Source: Diospyros lotus
Lineage: Eukaryota; Streptophyta; Magnoliopsida; Ericales; Ebenaceae
Reading direction: 5' to 3'
DNA: 64,000 nucleotides
NCBI RefSeq assembly: GCF_014633365.1
Contig: NC_068352.1
Span: 29,049,310 to 29,113,309, forward strand
The translations under genes were made by a program, and so were the position numbers. Below are positions 25,200-37,100 of this stretch, in pieces (positions within the stretch are counted from its first letter, which is position 1; each line of letters starts with the position of its first letter). The notes beneath the pieces were generated by a model. That model was not told the origin of the DNA. It ran no database searches and worked only from the letters and a program-made list of their open reading frames with translations.

Positions 25200-28100
25200 T
25201 CAGACAGCAGAGCCACCAGTTTGGTGCAACATTGCATCAATCTCATCGCCATCCTCCATCTCCAGCTGAGCAAACGAGAAAATAAAAAATAAGTTATGAG
25301 AAATAGACAAAGCTAAACATCACAAAGGGACCAAGGCCAGAATGACAGCGCAGGCACGGCGATAGCAAAGCCATGGTCAGAAAGGGAATCGGTCAGTGCT
25401 TGAGAATTTGGGCATGGGGCGTGGATTTGTATTTTGTGTGATAGCTTAGAGAGAGAGAGAGAGACCTCTTCAGGAGTCTGCTCTGCTCGGAGACGTCGGC
25501 CATCAAACAAGAAAGCAATTGAGTTGAACTCCACAGACTGGCGGTCACAGTAGGCATTCATAAGTTTTTTCAGTTGGGTGCTTCTTTTGATCCTAAAGAA
25601 GACTTCGCTGCCATCCTATAAAACATTCATGGTCAAATTGTGGTCCAAAGAAACAAAAATAGAGCAAGAGACACGCACACGCACAAAATACCCCATATTT
25701 GTTCCATGCTATTGAGACTAACTGGTTTACAGGCTGACAGATCATGGAAAACCATTTGGACCACCAAAGAGATTGCATTCCAAAATATTTCTTCACAGAA
25801 ACAGGGGGAGAAAAATTGAACAACAGCAGGACACCATGAAAATTCACATACACCACACTGTACTCACTCCTGAGCAAATTTTTACAGAAATTGGATCGAT
25901 TCAACATGTATTCTCCATTCAATCCTCCACTCTCTCATGTGGAGGGGAAATAATATGTTCTGTATCTTGGTTTCATATCAACCATAAAATGGCAAGCCCA
26001 AAACTTTTTTCAGCCTACTATAATCCTTCCATACGTGAAACAACCAAAGCATCAGATTTAAGGTGTGGTAAGGAACTTTTTTTTGAGCCTAATAAAATCC
26101 TACCATATGTGAAACAACCAAAGCATCAGAGTTAATGAGGTATGAAAAAAACAAAACAGTTGCCCATGATTTGGAGAACATGACCAATTTCACTGCATGC
26201 TGCACTCAGGTTGGGGCCAACTGAACTGGGATATACGCACAGGTTTGGGATTTAGCCAAATCAAATCATAAAAAGGAAGCAAATCTGGCCAATGTCCTCA
26301 TCTTCTCAGTCACAGCAAGGGGTCAGTACTTTTAAACCCAGTAATTACACCATCTCACCAATAAAAATATCCATGCATTTCCTCCTTGCATTGTCACCTT
26401 ATATCTTTTCCACTATCATCGCCCAAAAAAAATGCATTCCCCCCCCCCCCCCCCCCCCCCCGGCCCCTGTCAGCTGTTGCAGATTCATGCACCCGCCAAA
26501 AAAGCTTTAGCCCCAATGGGTATTCCTAATCTAATCGAACATGGAATTATACTTTGACCAAATTTATTGAAATGAATGTCAAATTAAAATTATGGCTCCC
26601 ACAGGTAGATCAAAATTTCAATTGCTCCTGGTCCATGTAATGGAATATAGAAGAGTACGATATAATTTTCCATGACCTCTACCCACAACCTATCCCATTG
26701 TAAAGTTGGACTTGCTACCCCTATAGTTTCATCTACAAAACCTTTCCAAATTTTGCCAATATCTCTAACAACTTCCAGCCCCGAAAATTGAGCCAGTGTA
26801 TCAAAATTTGTAACCCAAAGCACGACATCTTCAAGTGCTGACCAAAAATCCAACAGTCCATGACTGCCAAATTTGAGATTGGATCCAGTTAACCTCCATT
26901 GAAAGAAAATATATGTATATATATGAACAAGTAAAAGATTCCATGAATATATTTTACTTTGACACAATAGGAACCTTTATTTCCAAGACATCTAGGCCTT
27001 GATATAATCAAAGACTTCAATACACGATCTAAGACTAGAGATAATGGAACCTTCACCACAAAACTCTGAATCTAGGACTTCAAGGGTAAGCCAACCACAA
27101 AACCAATCCTGTTAAGAAACTCTAGTGGCTGAAAAATGCTTATTTGGATCTTTTAAAACATAATTCCTCTTAGTAAATACCTGTTAGGCCCAACCTCCTC
27201 TCAGATCTGAAATGAAGATGAAATTGTGCCTACCATTTATCACGCCAAAGATGGCCAAATATCTAAACCCCCTTTTTCACAAGGCGACAGCTTTGATGTA
27301 CCCCCTTCTCAATCTCTCTCAGGTCCCTAAGGCTTTATTTGGGAGAGGGTTGGCAATGGAATGTAAAATATATTCTTTTTGTTTGAGAGAGTATGGGACA
27401 GAATGTAACATAAATGTTGTCAACACAAAATTCAGGAATATTTAGTTCTCAAAAATGAATCCCAGTTTTCTATCTCCAATTTTCTATAAAATATCTAACT
27501 TCTAATTTTTCATAGAAAATTGAAAAATGCATTCAAATGTTACAAGTACAGAAAAGTAATTTGCAATCTACCAAATGGGAATATATATTTGGCGGGGATT
27601 TTGTATTAGAAGAAGAGACAGACATGATTTAAAGAAATATTTTTGTGGAGAATCACATTTTTCAAATCTCCTAGTAAGGGAAATTTGAAAAACTCCTTTC
27701 CAAGTTCATTCAATTTTAGGGGACCATGTTATTCAAATCTCCATTTTTATTTAATTTTTTTTTGTATTTGAACAAGTTTTCTAATTTTTCATTTTCTATG
27801 AGTAATTTTCCACAAAACCTGGAAATGTTTTCCACAACTAAACAGCTTTAAGTTCTCCATCCATTTTCCTCTAAGTCAGGTGAGACTACAAAATCTGGTT
27901 TTGAACGAGAATATGTGGGAAGTATTTTTATCTATTTCAATTCCATTACTATTGGAGAAGAATTCATAACACACACAAAACAAATGCACACAATCGTCTC
28001 TCCCAAATGACGAGAATCTTCTTCCATCCATTTTCATTCCATCCCCCTCTCACAAAAACACTAAAACCTCCAATAGCAAGAAGAAATCTAGGTCAAAATG

Positions 28101-31100
28101 TTACCAGCCTTTAACACTGCATTCATAATCAATAATAAGAATCTCTAAAAACCCCTGCCCCTCTCCACAACAATAATAGCAACACCCCACACCCCCCCCC
28201 CCCCCCAAAAAAAAAAAAAAAACACTCTTATATCCACTAAATAAAATGTCTTCCGATTCGGAACAAAATCTCCAGGATCTTCCGTTTTCTCATAAGCAAC
28301 TTCCAACTTCTCTCTCCAAAGTAGGTCCTCCTCAATTACTGTGTAGTGTGTACATAAGAGAGAACGAGTACGAATGTCATTTTGTTAGTCAAACTAACCT
28401 CCCTTCCCAAAACACAGCTTTAAAGCTAAAAACTACCCACTGCCATCGCCAGCCACACACTCTCCTCATCTCTGCCACACAGAGAAACACACTTCAAACA
28501 ATCTTCACCCCAAATTGGAGGTACTGTGGCCTTCTAATAAAATACAATCAGATGATATTTTGCAAACTATAAATTATTTAGTTATTGTACACATTTTTCT
28601 GACATTTCCATTTTGATCAAAACTCCCTGATCGGGCTAATGTATATCCCTTTAGAAAACAAATTTAACCACCAAAAGAATAAATACAAAAAATGGGGCAC
28701 CAGTACACATATGTACTACTTTTGCTTTTGTCAAGAGCCAAACGGTTGGCAAATGGATTAAATTGAACCAGACTATTGAAAAGGCCATTTCAGGTAACCA
28801 TAGTCCATAGTTCAAGATGTCCAATCTTTATGCACAGTTCAAAACTCTAGTGCTTGGTTCTTACCAGGACACAACCATTGAGATTTCAATATATATGGAT
28901 ATATCATACAAATTAATTGATGTAAGTCAAATTTCAAAGATTTTGTCTGTGATTCTAGTTAGAAAATTGATGGTCAGTGTCAGCCCTCAGATTATGGGCT
29001 GGACAATTGAGGGAATTCCGATTGAATTCAGAGAAAGAAATGAATGTAGGAAGATAGATAGAATGAGGGAGGGAAAAAGAGATGAATGAGAGGGAATGAA
29101 AGAACCAGAGAGAGAGAGAGAAATGAGAGAAAGACTTTTGAATTATTCTCCAATCCGCTTTCTCATACTGCTATAGGTTTCTTATAGAGCCTCCAACAAT
29201 CATAATAACATTCCAACAATATAATAGCTAACTAACATAACAACCAAAATAGTAAGCTAATTCCCTAACTCCTTAAGTCTTAATAGCAACTAACGGCACA
29301 TACAAGTAGTTATTAATGACCATGTACTGATTCACCCCTAGGGTCATGACAATCCCTACCCCTTCAAACAATTCTTGTCCCCAAGAATTGACAACAAAGG
29401 CTATGGTTCAACCAATCCCTACCCCTTCAATGCTTGCTGCCTCCTGTTCTTCTTACCGTTTTGCTTTTCCCTTTTGAGTAGTAGAAGTGTAGCAGTGTCC
29501 GTCGCTGGCTGTTCCGCTGCTACTTCAGCCTTTCCTTCAAACATTTTTGTCTGTATAGAATGCAGCTGTGATTCCTTTCCGATGATCACCCTGCACTCAC
29601 CTATTTCCTCATGAGAAACATCTTCTTCTTCTTCCTTTTCCCCATCATAACCTTCCATATTCATCAGCTGCCTCTTACATTAATGGTCGGGGTTATATTT
29701 GTCTCCACACCTAAAACATAGCCCTAGTTGTAACACCCCACTTTCTCGGGCGTGTTATAAATTAGAACAATTCTGGTATAATAAAATTTTTCTTCAATAC
29801 TACTAAAAACTAAACCACATAATTGCTCTTATTCATCCCAAAATTTCCATACATTTATCTCAAAAGAGAATCATCATTAAATACGGAATCTAGAATCGAA
29901 CTTAATATCTTAACATTAATCATAAATCAATTCTTACATCCTCATTAACCATAAATAAGGTTATACATCATCATTCTTCAAAACGTTTAGAATTCGAAAT
30001 AGCAGAACTTAAATACATGAGCTACATATCATACATTCAATTCATCATGCACTTTGTTAAGTGCTATTTCATGCCTCATTCATCCTTGTTTCTGCTATAA
30101 TCTCCATCTGGAACTTTTGAATATTCCAGAGACAAAACCCAAGTTAGATGATGAATCATCTAAATAAGGGAACAATAAAAATATCTCGTGTATAGATGCA
30201 ATTATGCAAAATATTTTATTCCTTATCTTAGTTTGATTCGACCACACCCAACTGTTGCTCCCCATTTTTACAGCCTCCTTACCAGACCGAGGTGTATGGG
30301 TGCACATTTGGTAGAGCAACGGTGCCAGTCCATAATCCCAAAACCTTATACGATGGATGATCAATAATGTCATCGTGAACATATGCACATTTCATCATCA
30401 ATACATGTAAATGCAACCTACATGACATATTCATATCAAGACAACATGATAAAATTATTTACATAAAATCGGCTTTGGGGCAAAACCACTTACCTTTAGC
30501 ATGAAATTTGGAATATATCAAAAAACACGCATCGCCTCGATTTGCGTGCTAACCTCAAAAATAAGCAAATCGTCAAGATCCTTTGGCCAAATCACTTCCT
30601 AGCCAATCATTTCTAAGGAAAATCAATAATCTAATTTTTTCATATTTTTTTTATTTTTCATAGTCCTAAATTCTTCCAAAATTCAAAATAAATACCAAAT
30701 CAAGTAATTTCTTCCATTTTTCTTCATCAAAATTCCTAAAATAACATTTCTAATCTCAAGAAACCTCTTCCTATTTTTTTTCTAATTAAGTTTCCTTTCA
30801 AAAATTCAAAATAATTATTTCCTCATGAAATTTCCCACATAAAAGTAAAATATTCATTTTTCCTATATTTTTGGACATTTTTCCAGAATTTTATCCCTCT
30901 TATTCCTAATTTTACTCTATTTTATTTTATTTTCAACATTTAAAAATAATAAAAATTACCTCCGGTAGTCTTCTCCGGCACGAGCACACCAGAAAATCAA
31001 ACGGCCTATACTAGAAGATGACCACCTTGAATCAATCACCCTAGTCAAATTTGAGCTTGAAACAACACTCCGAAGACCTACCCCTGGGCAAATATCAATC

Positions 31101-34100
31101 CGGCTCTGGCGAGATTCGATTTTTCCAACGAAACTCCGATCACCCCTCAAATGAACTCCAAAATTCCTCAAAATTTTCAAAAATGACCCTCGCCTCATAG
31201 GCAACAAAATTTGCTATATGTCCTAAATCTCAAAATTTCATTCTCGAAATTAGCACCTGATTGATCAAATAACTAGGAAATGACATACCTTACAACCTTA
31301 TTTTAAATAATCCTATTATAGTTCTTCATAGGAGATCACGTATCCCAAGGAAAATTACACCGACTATAATCCTCTTTTAATCACAAGATCTTTGGCACGC
31401 ATATCCTACCCGACACTTGAGAATGCCATCGCGCATCTCAAAAATCAGCACCCTTGGTTCGACCATGCTGCTCATCAATCCTTAGACAAGTACACTTGTC
31501 AACCATGCATGCCTCTCGATTTTAACCTTTAAAGCCTAAAACCACATATTCTGGTCTTTGCACCACGAGTCTCAACCCGAGCTTCTATCCAAGCCAGTAC
31601 ACACATCATCAAAATGAGCCCACAGCTCTCATATCCACATTATCAATTTTTAATTTTGCTTTTCACTACGCTATCCAATCAATATCCATATCACTTCTCT
31701 AAAGGACACCGGAGCTTGGCCTAAAGCAAGTTATGGCCGACAAAAGCGATTAAAATTATCAAAAATCGACCGAAAATAGCCAATTTTTTACCCATTGTAA
31801 ATAGACTTTTGGGGCTACTTTCAATGCGTTTTGGATCGATCTAGGGCACAAGATGATCCTAGTGGCATTGGGTTATGCGAGGTTAGTTGTTTTATGATTC
31901 GAATTTGTGTATAAATAGAGATCCAAAGTATTCAAAAATTTCAGAATCTTAAGTTTCAAATCGACCAAGTTTTTGAACAAATTGAAGTACCAAACCATAG
32001 GGCTTTTGTTGCCCATGAGGTGAGGGTCATTTCTGAAAATTTTGAGAAATTTTAGAGTTCATTTGAGGGGTGATCAGAGCTTCACCGGAAAAATCGAATC
32101 TTGCTGAAGCCGAATTAATTTTTGCCCAGAGGTAGATCTTCGGAGTGTTGTTTCAACCTCAAATTTGGCTAGGTGATCAACTCAAGGTGGTCATCTTCTA
32201 GTATAGGCCGTTTGATTTTCTGGTGTGCTGATACCGGAGAAGACAACCAGAGGTAATTTTTATTATTTTTATTATTTTTAAATACTCAAAATAAAGAAAA
32301 ATAGAGTAAAAATATGAATAAGAGGGATAAAATTCTGGAAAAATATCCAAATATACAGGAAAAAATAATAGTTTACTTTTATGAATTTTTATTTGGAAAA
32401 TTTCATGAGCAAATAATTATTTTGAATTTTTTAAAGCAAACTTAACTAGAAAAAAATAGGAAGAGGTTTTCGAAAATTTGCAGAAAATTTCTGGAGATTA
32501 GAAATGTTATTTTAGGAATTTTGATGAAGAAAAATTGAAGAAATTACTTGATTCGGTATTTATTTTGAATTTTGGAAGAATTTAGGACTATAAAAAATAG
32601 AAAAAAAATAAGAAAAAGTCTGAAAAAATTATATTATTTATTTTCCTTGGAAATGATTGTCTAAGTGATTTGGCCAAAGGATCTTAACGATTTGCGTTTT
32701 TTCGATATTGGCACGCAAATCGAGGCGATACGCACTTTTTGAGATATTTCGAACTTCAGGCTAAAGGTAAGTGGTTCTACCCAAAACCTGATTTTATGTA
32801 AATGATTTTATCATTTTGTCATGTCTTGACGTGAATATGTCGTGTAGGTTGCATTTACATATATTAATGATAAAATGTGCATATGTTTACGATGACATTA
32901 TTGATCATGCATCGCATAAGGGTTTGGGGTTATAGACTGACACCGCTGCTCTACCAAGGGTGTACCCATACACCTCAGCCTCGTAAGGAGACTGTAAAAA
33001 TGGGGAGCGACAGTTGGGTGTGATCGACTCAAACTAAGATAAGGAATAAAACATTTTGCATAATTGCATCCATGCACAAGATATGTTTATTGTTCCCTTA
33101 CTTAGATGATTCATCATCTAACTTAGACTTTGTCCCTGGAATATTCAAACGTTCTAAATGGAAATTGTAGCAAAAACAATGATGAATGAAGCATGTAATA
33201 GCACTTAGCAAAATGCATGATGAATTGAATGTATATTATTTAGCCCATATATTTATGTTCTGCTATTTCGAATTCTGAACGTTTTGAGAAATAATGATGT
33301 ATAACCTTACTTATAGTTAACGAGGATATAAGAATTGATTTATGATTAATGTTAAGATATTAGGTTCGATTCTAGCTTCCGCATTTAATATTTATGATGA
33401 TTCTCTTTCGAGATAAATGTATGAAAATTTTGGAATGGATAAGAACAATTATGTGGTTTAGTTTTTAGTAGTATTGAAAAAAAATATTATTATCCCAAAA
33501 ATGTCTTAATTTATAACACGTCTGAGAAAGTGGGGTGTTACACTAGTTGTCTTCTCTACTCCATCAAATTACCCTTCGTGCCATTATTACAAGACTGTGC
33601 TTTGGCTGCCTCTTGATTATGCCTTGCAAGCAAAAGCCTAGAGTTACCACCTCCGTACTACTCGGCCGATAAACTTGGCTAGTAGGGAACATTATGCTTC
33701 TTGTAAAAGGCCTCTAAGGTCATTTCTTACGGCCTAGCTTTTTCTGCAGTTTGCCTCACAGACGAGGGTGTCGCCGCAACTCCTCCTTCAATCCACTAAT
33801 AAAACTGGATACCAAGTATTGTTCAGTAAGCCCTAGCTGCACAATACGTACTATGGATCTCAACTCCTCGAATTGGGTTTGGTACTCCATTACAGTCCCT
33901 TCCTGCTTCAGCTTGCTAAATTCTTCTACAATATCTACCATATTCTTCTCCTCAAACCGCTCAAATAGCCCTTCTAAAAAATCTGTACAATCCCCTTGCA
34001 GCCCTTCATCTTGGACCCACCCCTAGTACCAAGAATCTGCTACTTCTTTCAAATAGGTTGCCGCTAGAGTCACTTTTTGATCCTTGGGAGTCTAGTAGAG

Positions 34101-37100
34101 TTGACAAAATCGTTCACACCGCCTTAGCCACCACCTTGGGCTTTTTCCCTCGAACAGGGGTATCTTCAGCTTTGGCATGGGTGCACAGCCGTGCGCCACC
34201 AGTTGCACATTCCTTCCCAAATTTTCTCAAACTAACTGCTGCTCTGCCTCCTCCAAAACTCCTTTCAACCCCGATCGATTGCCCTGATGCGGCAAGATCG
34301 GCTCCGACTCCTGCCTTGGTGGAAATTCCGATGGCAATCGGAACTGGGGCAAAGAAGCCAACATATTTAACATACTGTTGATCCTCTGCCCTTGTTGTTC
34401 CACAGTTTCTTGGCACCTTTGGACAAATTCTTGGCATCTTTCGACTGTTTCTTGTTGCTTTTCCGATGCTGCTTGCATGACTTCCTTCCACTCGACCAAT
34501 TCTTCCCTCATTTGGCGCATGGTGTGACGCCCCGAACCCACTATCGGGTGCCACCATAACCTACATTACAACCCCAGCCTGCCCGAAGGACGGTTATGCC
34601 CCTACCAAGATAAAACTTTAAAATAATATGGGTGCCCTGGGTGGGGTCCAGGCTTCGCCGCCTTCAGCCGGACGAGAGCTCGGGAGTAAATTGCAAGGGC
34701 AACAGAAACTCACCCGAGCCTCGTGCCTGATTAGGCCCTTGGAGCATAAATCCAATTTCGAACAAATATCACAAGCCCAATAAATTACTTCAACCACCAA
34801 ACATAATTAAACATATCTCAATTTTCGACCGTAGCCGACAGGTACAAGTTCCCTACCCTACCGGGTTTACTCAAAGTGGGAACCTTAACTTGGTTCCAGT
34901 TTACTTCAAATTAAGCCATATCCGACACTCATAATTAACACACAATAGTTATATTACATATTAACATTTGGGGTTAACCCACACCCCCACGATTAACAGT
35001 CGCTGCCAACTGGCGGCTCATCTACCAGCACCGCCTTTCCTTTCTCGGATCCCGAGTCATCTGTTGGGTTAGTGGAAAAATATAGGGGTGAGTCCCGGGG
35101 ACTCAGTAAGGGTAATATGAGTTGTAGTAAATTAAAATACATGGCAATTATAGCATAATGTGAAGTGCATCATGCATGCTGGCCTGTCCACCTCACCCTA
35201 AACCGGATTTTGGTGGCCCCACTGATTTCATTTAAGACCCCATCTTGAGACTTACACGGCCCAAATCTACAGCCCCATGCCTAAACACTTCTCCCAGAGT
35301 CTAATACAAGTCGTGCCAAAATAAATTTACACGCAAACCATATTGAACCTTACCATGCGTTAATCTCGTGTTGGGCGTTGGTTTCATGTTCCAATTTCCT
35401 ATACAATCGTAAAATAAAAATAATTTAATTAAACGTGCAATTTTAATTATCGCCGATACAACGCTAATTAATTTAACTAAACATGCGACTGATTCATAAA
35501 TAGCACTATTAAATAAATTTAACACATTTTTATACCTCACGTACACACACGAGCAGAGTTTCGGCGCGTTAAAAATTACAGAGCATTTCAGCAGTGAAAT
35601 CACTGCTATTTATAAGCGCCAGGAGGGAGCAATTCGGCCAAGGGAAGAAAAATTGGGCGGCCAAGGGTCTCCGGCATGCTGCCACGTGGTAGCAAGGGAG
35701 AAGGGGTGGGTGGCGCATGGCCACCCACGCAGCATGGCCAGGGGCGCACGCCTGGCGCCCTGGCTGCGTGGCTGCGCACGACCTTGCCGCGCGCATGGGC
35801 GCATGCATGGGCGCTGCCTGGCGCCCAGCTGTTACACATGGCCTCTTGGGTGTGATTCATGCCAAACTCCATGGTTTCCAACCTCACCTCCAGTTGCCTC
35901 AAGCGTGTTCCTTCAACCATCGCTTCTTGCTCCTCAATCACATTGCGCCTCGCAATTGTTGGCTTTTCTGCACCAGAGCAGCAATTAACTTTTGTTGTCG
36001 TGTCGCCATTTCCACCGTCGGACCAACCGGCCCTGCTTCCTCTTCCCTTACTTGCTGAAACAACAGTTGTGGGCCGCAAATTTCAAAATTCACTGCTGTG
36101 AGACTTCCTCTTGCATCGCTTTCTATTTCCAACACTCAAGATCATTCGGCTTTGCTCGAGTCTCCTTACCCAATCACCGACCCTCCTGAAATTGGCAGAA
36201 TCTTGAATCTGCCAGCTTTGTAATTTCCTTAATCACCAGAATTCACTGCTTCTTGATTCACCACCTGTGACTCGTTCAATTTGGCACCCAAGAACGTCCG
36301 ACCTTGCTTGCACGCGCTTTCCTGCGACTTCAATTCCAAGCCATCGTCCGCAAAATTGGTCACTTTCGACACTGTTGATTTTGTGTCTGATCAAACCCAC
36401 AATGCCCAAATTGAAAAATTCACAGCCAAGGATTGCGTGGCTCTAATACCACTTGTCAAGCCCTTATATTCTGGACTGGACAATTGAGGGAATTCCTATT
36501 GAATTCTGAAAAAGAAATGAATGTAGGAAGATAGATAGAATGAGAGAGGGAAAAGAGATGAATGAGAAGGAATGAAAGAGAGAACGAGAAAGAGAGAGAG
36601 AGAGAAATGAGAGAAAGACTTTTGTATTATTCTCCAATCCCCTTTCTCATACTGCTGTAGGTCTCTTATAGAACCTCCAACAATCATAATAGCATTCCAA
36701 CAATATAACAACTAACTAACATAACAGCCAAAATAGTAAGCTAATTCCCTAACCACTTAAGTCTTAACCCACATCTAGTTAGCAACTAAGGGCACATACA
36801 AGTAGTTATTAACAACCATTTACTGATTCACCCCTAGAGTCATGACAGTCAGCAAAGAAAACAGTCCATTTTGAAAAGGATTTTGACTTACTACTCAAAA
36901 AAGGTGAAATCAATAAGATTTCATTGATATTTCAATGTAAATACAAATATCTATTCCGGTTTGGACAGCTACATGCAGAACTGAGTATGTTTCCCACAAG
37001 AACATAACCAGACAATAGGAAAGTTATTATCCATGATAAATTAATTACAACAAATGATCAAAATGAAATACTGGAAAATACCATCAGTGTAAAGGTTCAG

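Larger units (their letters stand above)
28978..36847 (-). mobile_element. Ty3/gypsy-type LTR retrotransposon, gag-only, in SUMO intron 1
   Basis: Two similar LTRs, 28978-29351 and 36454-36847, bound the element, with GTCAG at 28973-28977 and 36848-36852 as a perfect 5-bp target duplication. Just inside the right LTR the minus strand reads TGGTATTAGAGCC, a primer-binding site for initiator Met tRNA. Just inside the left LTR it reads GAAGGGGTAGGGAT, a polypurine tract. The element therefore runs right to left, co-directional with SUMO. The interior holds gag pieces and a zinc knuckle but passes almost directly to the polypurine tract, with no protease, reverse transcriptase or integrase. It is a deletion derivative that needed helper proteins. 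Two later insertions (29729-33542 and 34523-35836) account for over 5 kb of its length. The LTRs differ at scattered sites and by a 20-bp indel, so it is not recent. Confidence 0.92.

Noticed and set aside
35606..36058. Ala/Cys/His-rich frames on the plus strand
   Set aside because: They are shadows of the solo LTR GC block and of gag on the minus strand.
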